Shown piece after piece: positions 8,627-17,105 of a stretch of DNA of 44,433 nucleotides; position 1 is the stretch's first letter, and each line of letters begins with the position of its first letter. Made by a program: the position numbers and the translations under genes. The DNA is from Pseudomonadota bacterium. Its GTDB lineage: Bacteria; Pseudomonadota; Alphaproteobacteria; Sphingomonadales; Sphingomonadaceae. The notes under the pieces are model-generated. The model was not told the DNA's origin and ran no database searches. It saw only the letters and a list, made by a program, of their open reading frames with translations. Where the stretch lies: NCBI GenBank assembly GCA_023394965.1, contig JAEWZX010000005.1, forward strand, positions 1 through 44,433. The letters run 5' to 3'.

Positions 8627-9516
8627 CAGTTAGCCCCTTCGCGAAGCAAAGCCATCAGATAGTCACCATAGCCGGATTTAACGAGCGGTGCGGCGATCGC
8701 TTCCAGCTGAGAATCATCTATAAAGCCCTGCCTCCAGGCAATTTCTTCTGGGCAGCATATCTTGAGACCCTGACGCTCCTCGGTGATCCGCACGTAGCTC
8801 GCCGCATCAAGAAGAGAGCGATGTGTGCCTGTATCGAGCCATGCATAGCCACGGCCCATCATTTCCACAGACAGCTCGCCATCTTCGAGATACAGGCGGT
8901 TGAGGTCGCTGATCTCCAGCTCGCCTCGCGACGACGGCTTCAGGTCCCGGGCGCGGTCGACTACTGTCCCATCGTAAAAATAGAGGCCAGTCACAGCGAA
9001 GTGGGACTTCGGATAGGTTGGCTTTTCCTCGATCGAGAAGGCCCGACCTTCTTCATCAAACTCGACAACGCCATAAGCTTCGGGGTTGTTCACCCGATAG
9101 GCGAAGACACTGGCACCGGTTTGCCGGGACATTGCGCTAGTGAGCAGGGCGGGCAGGCCATGCCCGTAGAAGATGTTGTCACCTAGGACCAACGCGCTCG
9201 GCTGGTTGCCCACGAAATCGGCACCGATATGGTATGCCTGAGCGAGCCCGTCAGGGCTCGCTTGGGTTGCATATGAGAGCGCCACACCAAAGTCCGAGCC
9301 ATCTCCAAGGACCCGCTGGAACTGTTCCTGATCTTCCGGCGCGGTGATGATGAGAATATCGCGAATCCCCGCCAACATAAGTGTGGAAAGCGGGTAATAG
9401 ATCATTGGTTTGTCATAGACAGGCATAAGCTGTTTCGACACGCCACGTGTCAGCGGATAAAGCCTGGTACCCGATCCGCCTGCCAAAATGATGCCTCGTC
9501 TCGCGATAGTACTCAA
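8626..9516 (-). CDS. rmlA: Glucose-1-phosphate thymidylyltransferase
   Basis: First enzyme of dTDP-L-rhamnose synthesis: joins glucose-1-phosphate and dTTP. The 296-residue protein has the nucleotidyltransferase signature GGSGTRLYPLT (13-23), the KQLMPVYDKPM sugar-phosphate loop (28-38) and VLGDNIFYGHG. The start codon appears to be TTG at 9516, with AGGA seven bases upstream; no better ATG exists. It is the first gene of the minus-strand polysaccharide operon, with its promoter expected in the 176-bp gap shared with the divergent dut gene. The gene order A-C-D-B and the tight overlaps indicate one transcript. Confidence 0.95.
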   Translation of the reverse strand: MSTIARRGIILAGGSGTRLYPLTRGVSKQLMPVYDKPMIYYPLSTLMLAGIRDILIITAPEDQEQFQRVLGDGSDFGVALSYATQASPDGLAQAYHIGADFVGNQPSALVLGDNIFYGHGLPALLTSAMSRQTGASVFAYRVNNPEAYGVVEFDEEGRAFSIEEKPTYPKSHFAVTGLYFYDGTVVDRARDLKPSSRGELEISDLNRLYLEDGELSVEMMGRGYAWLDTGTHRSLLDAASYVRITEERQGLKICCPEEIAWRQGFIDDSQLEAIAAPLVKSGYGDYLMALLREGAN

Positions 9517-9692
9517 AGTTGTGTCCTAATAATGGTATCCCGCCATCGACCGCGACTTGCAGCCCGATACCGTGAGGTCAACTGCAATCAATTGCCGAAT
9601 GAGGTGCACTAACTCCGTCCGATACCCAAGCCTTGTCTAGGTGCAGCCTGCGTCCTAGCCCGCTAAAAATTTATCTCTCAAAGGACCGTTGT

Positions 9693-10172
9693 GTGCAGAG
9701 CCCAAAAATTGAACTGAAAATACTGGATGAACGACTGCATGATTGGGGGCCACCCCGATACCAGACGGAAATGTCGGCCGGGATCGATCTCTATGCGTGC
9801 TTAGATGAACCGCTAGTTTTGGAACCGCAGGCACCGGCCGTTCTGGTTCGATCGGGCATCGCCCTCCTGATGAATGATCCTCATATGGTGGGCTTTCTGC
9901 TCGCACGATCGGGATTGGGGCACAAGAAGGGGCTCGTTCTTGGGCAGGCTGTCGGCACGATCGACGCTGATTACACGAACGAGATTTTCATCAGTGCCTG
10001 GTTGAGAACTCCTCCTGGCAGTGAGAGTTTGACAATCGAGCCCGGTGATCGAATCGCCCAATTGGTATTCGTGCCAATTCTGCGGCCGACATTCGAAGTC
10101 GTTTCCGAGTTTTCCGCTTCCACTGAACGCGGGAAGGGGGGATTTGGATCTACCGGAGTATCACGTACGTAA
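9693..10172 (+). CDS. dut: dUTP diphosphatase (dUTPase)
   Basis: Hydrolyses dUTP to dUMP, keeping uracil out of DNA and supplying thymidylate synthesis. The 159-residue trimeric-type protein has all five motifs: AGIDLYA (29-35), RSGLG (72-76), GTIDADY (88-94), PGDRIAQL (117-124) and RGKGGFGSTG (146-155). The start is set at GTG 9693 because AAAGGA sits seven bases upstream; a TTG at 9633 would add an atypical extension without a ribosome binding site. It is divergent from rmlA and convergent with the next gene, so it is a single-gene unit. Confidence 0.94.
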   Translation: MQSPKIELKILDERLHDWGPPRYQTEMSAGIDLYACLDEPLVLEPQAPAVLVRSGIALLMNDPHMVGFLLARSGLGHKKGLVLGQAVGTIDADYTNEIFISAWLRTPPGSESLTIEPGDRIAQLVFVPILRPTFEVVSEFSASTERGKGGFGSTGVSRT

Positions 10173-10189
10173 GGTAGATGATGGACACG

Positions 10190-10224
10190 AAGAAGGGCGG
10201 CCTCGATCCGAGGCCGCCCTTCTT
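10190..10224. terminator. Bidirectional hairpin terminator
   Basis: A perfect 16-bp stem (aagaagggcggcctcg paired with its complement) closes a 3-base loop. It lies 17 bases after dut on the plus strand and 28 bases after the DUF4136 gene on the minus strand. The AA/TT outer ends give weak U-tails in both directions, so it likely serves both convergent genes. Confidence 0.85.
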
Positions 10225-10251
10225 ATGATAGACTGAAGTCGTCGCGCTGAG

Positions 10252-10953
10252 TCAGTCCACGCGGCGTACCGTCGTTTTTTCCGGTGCGATCGAGATGCGC
10301 AGCGTTTCTCCCGAATTACCGGGGAAATCCGTGAACATCGCTTCGACCAAGTTCGGGACAAGATACTGAAGGCGGTTCGAAGTCGATACAGCCTGCGCCT
10401 TACCTTCGAAGAGCCGTTCACCCGTTGCAGCCCGATCGATCTTCATATCGATGCCACTCGTGTAAACGGTATAGCTACGGACATCGGGGCTGCCAAACCA
10501 GGGGTCATAGAAACCGTAGCCCCAGCGACTGCCATAGAAGGGGCGTCCGTAACCCAAGCGCGACCGGTAACCCCACCGCGAACGATAGCCGTACCATGGA
10601 TCATAGAACGGATCGTTGAAGCCAGTTGTCCGTACGCGCTCGCGCCCATTGTCGACACCGTAATCGAAGCGCACCAGCAACGAAGCGTTGTCCGCAGATG
10701 CCGCTTGCGCATAGCCGAGACGCGACATTTGGGCCTCCACGAGATCGGCATATTGCGCGAATTCCAAGCCACCAGCCAGCGCCGGATCGTCTGCCACCAC
10801 GAAGTAGCTTTCACCTTGTGGCGCAGGCAGCTGCGTCTGGAAACGCGACACGTCGGCGTTGAATGGAGTGGCGCAGGCAGCGAGGCCGGCTAGGATCATC
10901 GGTACAGAGGCGAGCTTGAGTTTGCGCCCCAAACCATTCTTACGGTTAGTCAT
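10252..10953 (-). CDS. DUF4136 domain-containing lipoprotein
   Basis: Predicted cell-envelope lipoprotein of unknown function. The 233-residue product has a signal peptide ending in the lipobox LAAC (Cys27), the DUF4136-like start (VSRFQTQLPAPQGESYFVVADD, DLVEAQMSRLGY) and end (LFEGKAQAVSTSNRLQYLVPNLVEAMFTDFPG). Between them, roughly residues 110-155, lies a Tyr/Gly/Arg/Trp-rich insert with repeated WGY, GYRSR and FYDPW units. The start at 10953 has AAGGA seven bases upstream; the frame extends to 11013 without support. It stands alone between a shared terminator and trpS. Confidence 0.82.
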   Translation of the reverse strand: MTNRKNGLGRKLKLASVPMILAGLAACATPFNADVSRFQTQLPAPQGESYFVVADDPALAGGLEFAQYADLVEAQMSRLGYAQAASADNASLLVRFDYGVDNGRERVRTTGFNDPFYDPWYGYRSRWGYRSRLGYGRPFYGSRWGYGFYDPWFGSPDVRSYTVYTSGIDMKIDRAATGERLFEGKAQAVSTSNRLQYLVPNLVEAMFTDFPGNSGETLRISIAPEKTTVRRVD

Positions 10954-11118
10954 GCTCAGTCCTTTTCGAACATCTGCGCTCATATAAGGCATTCGCAGAT
11001 ATTTGCAGCCCACCGCTCCCCTAGGGCGTACTGCCAGTTACTGTGCACGGGATTAGACGAATGGGGATGAACCCGGATTGAATATCCAGATTCACCTTTG
11101 ATGCAACTGCTGGAGCCT

Positions 11119-12132
11119 TTATCTCACCAAACCCAATGCGGTATAAGCTGCATCCAGCGTCGGCCGTCCCAGCTCGCGAGCGCGTGAGGCACCGCGCGCA
11201 AGAATCGCGTCCAGCGCTTCACGATCGGTCAGCAGATCGTTGAAGCGGGTCGAGATTGGTCGCAAGGTTTCCACCAGCAATTCGCCCAGCGCGGGCTTGA
11301 ATGCCCCGAAACCTTCGCCGCCAAATTCACGCAGAACCTCATCAACGGTAGTATCGGCTACAGCTGCGTAAATGGTCACAAGGTTCAATGCCTCCGGCCG
11401 ACCATCCAGTCCGTCCGCCTCGCTAGGCAGCGGTTCGGCATCGGTCTTTGCCTTCTTGATCTTCTTCATCACGGTGTCTGCATCATCGACGAGCTCGATC
11501 CGGCTCATTTCCGACGGGTCCGATTTGCTCATCTTCTTCGAACCGTCGCGCAGGCTCATGATCCGCGCAGCCCGCGGTGGGCTGATCGGTTCGGGCAGGG
11601 TGAACACTGGGGCATCTTCGGATGCAAAATCGTTGTTGAACTTTTGCGCTATATCGCGGGCTAGCTCGAGATGCTGCTTCTGGTCGTCACCTACGGGCAC
11701 ATGCGTCGCCTGATACAGCAACACGTCGGCTGCCTGCAGGACGGGATAGGTGAACAGGGCTGCGCTGGCACCTTCGCGGTTCTTGCCACTCTTGTCCTTG
11801 AACTGCGTCATGCGGTTCAACCAGCCCATGCGCGCCGTTCCATTGAGCAACCATTGCAGTTCCGCATGATGGGGGACCTGCGCCTGATTGAACAGCACAC
11901 TCTTCTGCGCGTCAATTCCGCAGGCCACTAGCGCTGCGGCCATTTCCAGTGTCGCGCGCTTCAGTTCAGCCGGATCGTGCGGCATCGAAATTGCGTGGAG
12001 ATCGGCAAGGAAGAACATGCATTGCTGTCCATCTGCCATCTCGTCCTGCATGCGCACCCAGTTGCGGATCGCCCCGAGATAATTGCCAAGGTGGAGATTG
12101 CCGGTGGGCTGGATGCCGGAAACTACGCGCAT
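11119..12132 (-). CDS. trpS: Tryptophanyl-tRNA synthetase
   Basis: Charges tRNA-Trp with tryptophan. The 337-residue class Ic synthetase has the HIGH-like motif NLHLGN (12-17) and KMSKS (200-204), with the family-specific GIQPTGNLHLGNYLGA at the start. The ATG at 12132 lies 10 bases after the murJ stop, so the two genes are probably cotranscribed. The longer open frame runs back into murJ and is not the gene. Confidence 0.97.
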   Translation of the reverse strand: MRVVSGIQPTGNLHLGNYLGAIRNWVRMQDEMADGQQCMFFLADLHAISMPHDPAELKRATLEMAAALVACGIDAQKSVLFNQAQVPHHAELQWLLNGTARMGWLNRMTQFKDKSGKNREGASAALFTYPVLQAADVLLYQATHVPVGDDQKQHLELARDIAQKFNNDFASEDAPVFTLPEPISPPRAARIMSLRDGSKKMSKSDPSEMSRIELVDDADTVMKKIKKAKTDAEPLPSEADGLDGRPEALNLVTIYAAVADTTVDEVLREFGGEGFGAFKPALGELLVETLRPISTRFNDLLTDREALDAILARGASRARELGRPTLDAAYTALGLVR

Positions 12133-12142
12133 GTTTACTCGC

Positions 12143-13753
12143 TCATTCAGAAAGATTTTGCGGTTCCTCGCTCTGGGGGACCGCGCGTTTGCGCCGTAGC
12201 TGTGCAATGAGGTCCTTGTCGAGGGCCCCGACCAGATATGCCGTCGTGAAGAACACAGCGGCCCCGGCACCGACAAGTGCCGTAAGCGACCATATACGGT
12301 CCAACGCACCGCCCCGCCAGAAAGGCTCAAGCGCGGGGGTCATCCACCATAACAGCGCGCCCATTGCCGCTGTCGCAACGATCTGGCGCAAGATCCGCCC
12401 GGCCAGTTTACCGGTTAGATGAAACCAGCCGCGAATTTGTAAAATGGCGTACAACGTCAGAACGTTGAGTGTTGCTGTAATCGCAGTTGCCGCAGCCAGG
12501 CCGACGATACCGTAACGGGGGACAACATAAAAGTTCAGGGCAATATTGATCGCCAGCGCACCGGCGGCCACAAAAACCGGGGTGCGGGTGTCCTCGCGGC
12601 TGAAGAATGCCGGCTGGAAAACCTTGACTAGGACATAAGCCGGCAGACCACAGACCAATGCGATGACGATGTTGCCCATGATCGCTGTGTCTTCGGCTGC
12701 CATGCGGCCGCCTTGAAAGATGCCGGCGGTGAATGCTTCGGCGCAAATCGAAAGGGCCACGGCGCAGGGAAGGCACAACAGCATCGCGATTTCGACAGCA
12801 TTGCCCTGCAGCCGCTGCGCTTCACCGTGGTTTTCCGATTGAATATGGCGCGCCAGCATTGGCAGGATCGCCGTGCCGAGCGCGATTCCGAAGATGCCCA
12901 GCGGCATCTGGTTGAGCCGGTCGGCAAGCTTCAAAAGCGTTAGCGAGCCCTGAGGCAGGCTGGTGGCGAAGAAAGTGTCCACCAACTGACTGATCTGATA
13001 AATGCCGGCGCCGAACGTTGCCGGCAGCATCAGCATCATCAGGCGTTTCACCTCGGGCGTGATTTTAGGTACCTTGATCTGCAGTTTCACGCCTGCGCGC
13101 TTAGTGGACCACCACATATAGGCAAGCTGGGCAAGGCCGGCGAGCGCCAGCGATATCGCGAGTGCCCAGGCTACCGGCAGATCGTCTTCGCTGTTGCCGC
13201 GCACATGCCACCCGGTAAGGATACCGCCGATCATGACGATATTGAGCAGCACCGGCACCACGGCGCCGGGGGCAAATTTCGAACGGGCGTTGAGTACGCC
13301 CGACAACATGGCGACCAGGCTAACCAGCGCGAGATAGGGGAAGGTCACCCGGCTCAGCATGACCGATAATTCGAACTTGCCCGGTACTTCCTGATATTCG
13401 CGTGCCAGCAGCCAGACGATCCCCGGCATGGCAATCATGCACAGGGCCGAGAAGCCGAGCAGGACCCATACGAATACTGACAGCACGTCGCTGGCGAAGC
13501 GATCAGCCGCCTCGTCGCCGCCATCTTCTTCTGCATGCAGCCGCCGCGTGTACATCGGCACAAACGCAACGCTGAACGCACCTTCTGCAAACAATCGGCG
13601 GAAGGTGTTCGGCAGGGTGAAGGCCAGTTGCCAGGCATCGGCAGCCAGGCCCGCGCCAAGGACGCGGGCCAATAGCATGTCACGGGCAAAGCCGAACACC
13701 CGACTGACTGCAGTCAGTCCGCCGATGGTGCCGACATTCTTGACCAGGCTCAT
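12143..13753 (-). CDS. murJ: Lipid II flippase MurJ
   Basis: Inner-membrane transporter that flips the peptidoglycan precursor lipid II. The 536-residue product has about 14 hydrophobic segments and the MurJ/MviN start (GTIGGLTAVSRVFGFARDMLLARVLGAG) with its conserved Arg residues, plus RRLFAEGAFSVAFVPMY. It sits 30 bases after secB and directly before trpS, an arrangement common in Sphingomonadales. Length is normal. Confidence 0.96.
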   Translation of the reverse strand: MSLVKNVGTIGGLTAVSRVFGFARDMLLARVLGAGLAADAWQLAFTLPNTFRRLFAEGAFSVAFVPMYTRRLHAEEDGGDEAADRFASDVLSVFVWVLLGFSALCMIAMPGIVWLLAREYQEVPGKFELSVMLSRVTFPYLALVSLVAMLSGVLNARSKFAPGAVVPVLLNIVMIGGILTGWHVRGNSEDDLPVAWALAISLALAGLAQLAYMWWSTKRAGVKLQIKVPKITPEVKRLMMLMLPATFGAGIYQISQLVDTFFATSLPQGSLTLLKLADRLNQMPLGIFGIALGTAILPMLARHIQSENHGEAQRLQGNAVEIAMLLCLPCAVALSICAEAFTAGIFQGGRMAAEDTAIMGNIVIALVCGLPAYVLVKVFQPAFFSREDTRTPVFVAAGALAINIALNFYVVPRYGIVGLAAATAITATLNVLTLYAILQIRGWFHLTGKLAGRILRQIVATAAMGALLWWMTPALEPFWRGGALDRIWSLTALVGAGAAVFFTTAYLVGALDKDLIAQLRRKRAVPQSEEPQNLSE

Positions 13754-13783
13754 CCTTCAGAGCCCCTTTGGCGCGTCAGCAGC

Positions 13784-14317
13784 TCAGGCTTCGCCAGCAG
13801 GAGGGGCCATGCCTTCGCCCTGCTGTTCCTGTGCACGAGCAGCAAGCTGCTGCTGGTAAAGTGCGCCGAAGTCCATCGGATCGAGCATCAGCGGTGGGAA
13901 GCCCGCATCGCGACTCGCATCGGCGATGACCCTGCGTGCGAAAGGAAAGAGGATGCGGGGCGCTTCCGCGAAAAGGAAAGCGTGTGCGTGCTCATCGGGC
14001 AGGTTGCGCATGCCCATCAGGCCACAATAATCGAGGTCGATGAGGTAGAGATTGCCTTTGCTGGTCTTCGCGGCGCAGGTAACCTTCAGCGTCACTTCAT
14101 GCACTTCGTCCGAAATCTTGTCGGCGGCGATATTGACCTGCACATCAAGTTGCGGCTGCTCGTTCCACTGGAAGCACTGCGGTGCGTTCGGGTTCTCTAC
14201 CGAGAGATCCTTGATATATTGCGAGATTACACCGGCACTGGGCAGATTGTCGGCGCCATTGGCCCCTGCTGCGGGATCGGGATTGATGTCGGTGAGAACG
14301 TCGCCTTCGTCGGCCAT
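13784..14317 (-). CDS. secB: Protein-export chaperone SecB
   Basis: Tetrameric cytosolic chaperone that keeps preproteins unfolded and passes them to SecA. The 177-residue product shows SecB features: YIKDLSVENPNAPQCFQW, VTLKVTCAAK, YCGLMGM, EAPRILFPFARRVIADASRDAGFPPLMLDPMDFGALYQQQ. An acidic N-terminal tail and a Gln/Ala-rich C-terminal tail extend the core. The start is the ATG at 14317, preceded by GGAAAG; the open frame to 14404 lacks support. It is divergent from the Tim44-like gene and heads secB-murJ-trpS. Confidence 0.96.
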   Translation of the reverse strand: MADEGDVLTDINPDPAAGANGADNLPSAGVISQYIKDLSVENPNAPQCFQWNEQPQLDVQVNIAADKISDEVHEVTLKVTCAAKTSKGNLYLIDLDYCGLMGMRNLPDEHAHAFLFAEAPRILFPFARRVIADASRDAGFPPLMLDPMDFGALYQQQLAARAQEQQGEGMAPPAGEA

Positions 14318-14472
14318 GTGCAGTCGCTTTCCAATTTTCCGAATTCGATTGGTCCGCGCGCTTTTGAATGGTGCGCCGGACTGGTGCGGCGCGCCGCCTA
14401 GCACTGTCCGGCGGCGGTATCAATGCGCGGCATGCCCCGGCTTTGTCAGCCGCATTGTTCATCGCAGGAACA

Positions 14473-14500
14473 TTGTCGGTTTGTAATTCTTCCCTATCTA
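14473..14500 (+). promoter_or_regulatory. Candidate promoter for the timA-mltA-smr operon
   Basis: TTGTCG (14473-14478) and TATCTA (14495-14500) are 16 bases apart, on the plus strand in the divergent gap between secB and the Tim44-like gene. This is a sequence match only. A six-codon frame after a good GGGAGG (ATG at 14533) lies between it and the gene and may be chance. Confidence 0.3.
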
Positions 14501-14573
14501 AGGCAGGACACACATTGGACTACCGGGAGGCAATGGCCCTTCCGGGAATTTAGTTGGGAAGCAGGTTGTTTAA

Positions 14574-15227
14574 GTGATTACCGAGATCGTCATCCTTGCC
14601 ATGATCGCCGCCTTTCTCGGGTTGCGACTTTATTCTGTGCTCGGGCGTCGCTCGGAGCATGAGGAAGAGATCGTGCCGCGCCGGTTCGAGCGCAGCGATG
14701 CGCCACCGCCGGCAGACAGCGCGCCGCAGGCTGTGCGGCAGCCCGTCGTTCTGCGCGCGGGCGACAATCATGTCCCTGCCAACGAAACCGGTATCCGGGC
14801 CATTGCCGCTGCGGACCAGGGCTTCGACCTGCTCGGCTTCCTTGAAGGTGCGAAGAGCGCTTATGGCATGATCCTCGAAGCCTTCTGGAAAGGCGACCGG
14901 GAAACTTTGCGCGAACTGACCGACAAGGATGTTTACCAAAGCTTCGCCGGAGCGATCGATGCGCGGGAAAACGCGGGCGAGACGGTTGAAAACCGTCTTA
15001 TACGGATCGAGGACGCAAGCGTGCGCTCGGCAGAACTCGATGGTCGCACGGCGCGCATTTCTGTGCTGTTTGTGGCCGATATTGCTGCCGTCACCCGTGA
15101 CGCGAGCGGGAACGTGATCGCTGGTTCGCTGGACGATGCAATAGAGAGCCGGGACGTGTGGACATTCACACGCAATGTGGGTGCTTCCGATCCAAACTGG
15201 GTTCTCGACGAAACCGACGAAGGCTGA
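14574..15227 (+). CDS. timA: Tim44/TimA family putative adaptor protein
   Basis: Inner-membrane-anchored protein with a Tim44-like domain. The 217-residue product has one N-terminal membrane segment (about 2-22), a charged Pro/Ala-rich linker (about 28-75) and a Tim44-like domain (about 80-217: FLEGAKSAYGMILEAFWKGDRETLRELTD, then VSVLF-type strands and DVWTFTRN). The start is GTG at 14574 with AGG nine bases upstream. The neighbourhood secB / timA-mltA-smr is conserved in alphaproteobacteria, suggesting a link to protein export or envelope assembly; a direct role is inference. Confidence 0.88.
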   Translation: MITEIVILAMIAAFLGLRLYSVLGRRSEHEEEIVPRRFERSDAPPPADSAPQAVRQPVVLRAGDNHVPANETGIRAIAAADQGFDLLGFLEGAKSAYGMILEAFWKGDRETLRELTDKDVYQSFAGAIDARENAGETVENRLIRIEDASVRSAELDGRTARISVLFVADIAAVTRDASGNVIAGSLDDAIESRDVWTFTRNVGASDPNWVLDETDEG

Positions 15228-15252
15228 CGCCTTTCATCATTCGGGAGGGATC

Positions 15253-16446
15253 ATGCGTCATCTGTTTCTGATCGCGGCAACCGTGGCGCTTGCCGCATGC
15301 GGGAGCATGGTGCCTGATGCCCGCCCGCCGCAGAGCACGGTCCCCATTCCGCCGCCCACCACGACAGCACCCAATGCAGCTCTGGCGCCGATATCCCGTG
15401 GACCGGCAGCGACCTCGCTTGGGATTGCCGTTGCAGATGCCAGCGGCGCGCTTGCATCCTTTCGCGAATCCTGCCCCGCCATCCTGAAACGCGAAGATCA
15501 GAGTGGACTGACGCGCAGCGAAGACTGGCGCCCTGCTTGCGAAGCGGCGACCAACTGGCCCGTTTCCGATGCGCGCCGTTTTTTCAGCAGCTATTTCGAA
15601 ACCGCCCGCGTCGGCGACGGTGCGGCTTTCGCAACCGGGTATTTTGAGCCGGAAATCAGCGGTAGCCGGACACGTGCACCGGGTTATGATGTGCCGGTCT
15701 ATTCCATGCCGCCCGAACTGGTCCGCGACTGGCCGGACGACATGCCGCAAAGCGAACGCACTGGACGCCCGCCGCTCGGGCGCCGTGACGCCAGTGGCAA
15801 GTTCGTGCCATTTTACGAACGCGCGGAAATCGAGAAAGGCGCGCTTGCCAATCGCGGCCTGGAAATCGCATGGGCGGCCGATCCGGTCGAATTCTTCTTC
15901 CTTCAGATCCAGGGTTCTGGCCTGCTACGGCTGCCCGACGGTTCGCTGATGCGGATCGGATATGCTGGCCAGAATGGTCGCGAATATGTCGGCATTGGCA
16001 GCGTGATGCGGGAGCGCGGGATGATCGGCCCGGGCACGCCCTATGCAACGACGATGCAGGGCATCATGGCCTATATTCGCGATAACCCTGCCGAAGGGCA
16101 GGACGTGATGCGGCTCAACAGGAGCTGGATATTCTTCCGCGAACTCGACACCGACGGTCCGCTGGGCTCGCTCGGGGTGCCGGTGCGTCGCCAGTCCTCG
16201 GTTGCTGTCGACCCAAACTACGTCCCATACGGTGCGCCCGTATTTCTCGATCTCGAACATGATGTGGCGGACGGTTTGTGGATAGCCCAGGACACAGGCG
16301 GTGCGATCAAGGGGGCAAACCGTTTCGACACGTTCTGGGGCAATGGTGATGATGCACGCAGCATTGCCGGGGGGATGAGTTCGCGCGGCAATGCTCTCAT
16401 CCTAGTGCCCAAGGGCACCATCCAGCGACATGAATCCGGCAGGTGA
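15253..16446 (+). CDS. mltA: Membrane-bound lytic murein transglycosylase A
   Basis: Outer-membrane lipoprotein that cleaves peptidoglycan glycan strands to anhydromuropeptides. The 397-residue product has a lipobox LAAC (Cys16), the MltA barrel (ATGYFEPEISGSRT, then FFLQIQGSGLLRLPDG and GYAGQNGREYVGIG) and a C-terminal 3D domain (AVDPNYVPYGAPVFL, then AQDTGGAIKGANRFDTFWG) with its conserved Asp residues. The start at 15253 follows GGGAGG; the upstream open frame overlaps timA. It is followed by smr with a 4-base overlap. Confidence 0.95.
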   Translation: MRHLFLIAATVALAACGSMVPDARPPQSTVPIPPPTTTAPNAALAPISRGPAATSLGIAVADASGALASFRESCPAILKREDQSGLTRSEDWRPACEAATNWPVSDARRFFSSYFETARVGDGAAFATGYFEPEISGSRTRAPGYDVPVYSMPPELVRDWPDDMPQSERTGRPPLGRRDASGKFVPFYERAEIEKGALANRGLEIAWAADPVEFFFLQIQGSGLLRLPDGSLMRIGYAGQNGREYVGIGSVMRERGMIGPGTPYATTMQGIMAYIRDNPAEGQDVMRLNRSWIFFRELDTDGPLGSLGVPVRRQSSVAVDPNYVPYGAPVFLDLEHDVADGLWIAQDTGGAIKGANRFDTFWGNGDDARSIAGGMSSRGNALILVPKGTIQRHESGR

Positions 16447-17003
16447 ATGCGCCCAGGGGATTGTCTGCGGACGAGGCGGAGGCATGGGACAAGCTCGCCG
16501 CTACGGTGACGCCGTTGCACCCGGCCAGGCCGGTTAAGGCAAAGCTTGATCGTCAGAAAACAGTACCAACCGTTGCGAAACCGGCCAAGAAAGCAGGGCC
16601 GCAGCCTGCCTCCAGACCTGTTTCTGCCACACCAGCCAAGGCCGTGCCGGTGCAAGACCGGGGGCTGGATTCTCATTGGGATCGTCGGCTGAAATCGGGG
16701 CAATTACAGCCGGAACTGACACTCGATCTGCACGGACATAATCTCGATGAAGCCTATGATCGGCTGATAACCGGGGTCGCCCAGGCACGGGCCATCGGTG
16801 CGCGAACGGTGTTGCTGGTGACGGGTAAACCCCGCCCGGTCGAAGCGGCCGACAGAAGCGCGCGACGCGGCGCCATCCGGGCCAAGGTGCTGGACTGGCT
16901 GGCCGCTTCCAGCCACCATTCGGCGATCGCCGCCGTGCGGCGCGCTCACCAACGCCACGGTGGCGATGGGGCGCTTTACATCGTTCTCAGGCGTGATCGC
17001 TGA
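16443..17003 (+). CDS. Smr/MutS2-type domain protein
   Basis: The 186-residue protein has a long Ala/Pro/Lys-rich flexible N-terminus (about 1-85) and a C-terminal Smr domain (about 95-186) with the DLHGHNLDEAYDRL motif, VLLVTGK and HQRHGGDGALYIVLRR. Smr domains often have nuclease activity on nucleic acids; the substrate here is unknown. The start is GTG at 16443, overlapping the mltA stop as GTGA. The Smr gene is a regular partner of mltA in alphaproteobacteria. Confidence 0.9.
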   Translation: MNAPRGLSADEAEAWDKLAATVTPLHPARPVKAKLDRQKTVPTVAKPAKKAGPQPASRPVSATPAKAVPVQDRGLDSHWDRRLKSGQLQPELTLDLHGHNLDEAYDRLITGVAQARAIGARTVLLVTGKPRPVEAADRSARRGAIRAKVLDWLAASSHHSAIAAVRRAHQRHGGDGALYIVLRRDR

Positions 17004-17048
17004 ACGCGCGCAGCGTATCGCTCAAATCGCAGTGAACTGGATGCCAAA

Positions 17049-17073
17049 AGCCCCCGACATGGTGTCGGGGGCT
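17049..17073. terminator. Hairpin terminator between smr and katG
   Basis: An 11-bp perfect stem (agcccccgaca paired with tgtcgggggct) closes a 3-base loop, placed between two convergent genes. There is no T-run on the plus side; on the minus strand the stem is followed by tttggc. It probably works in both directions. Confidence 0.65.
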
Positions 17074-17105
17074 CCTCGGTGGACGGCATAAGGGCCGTCT
17101 ATGCG

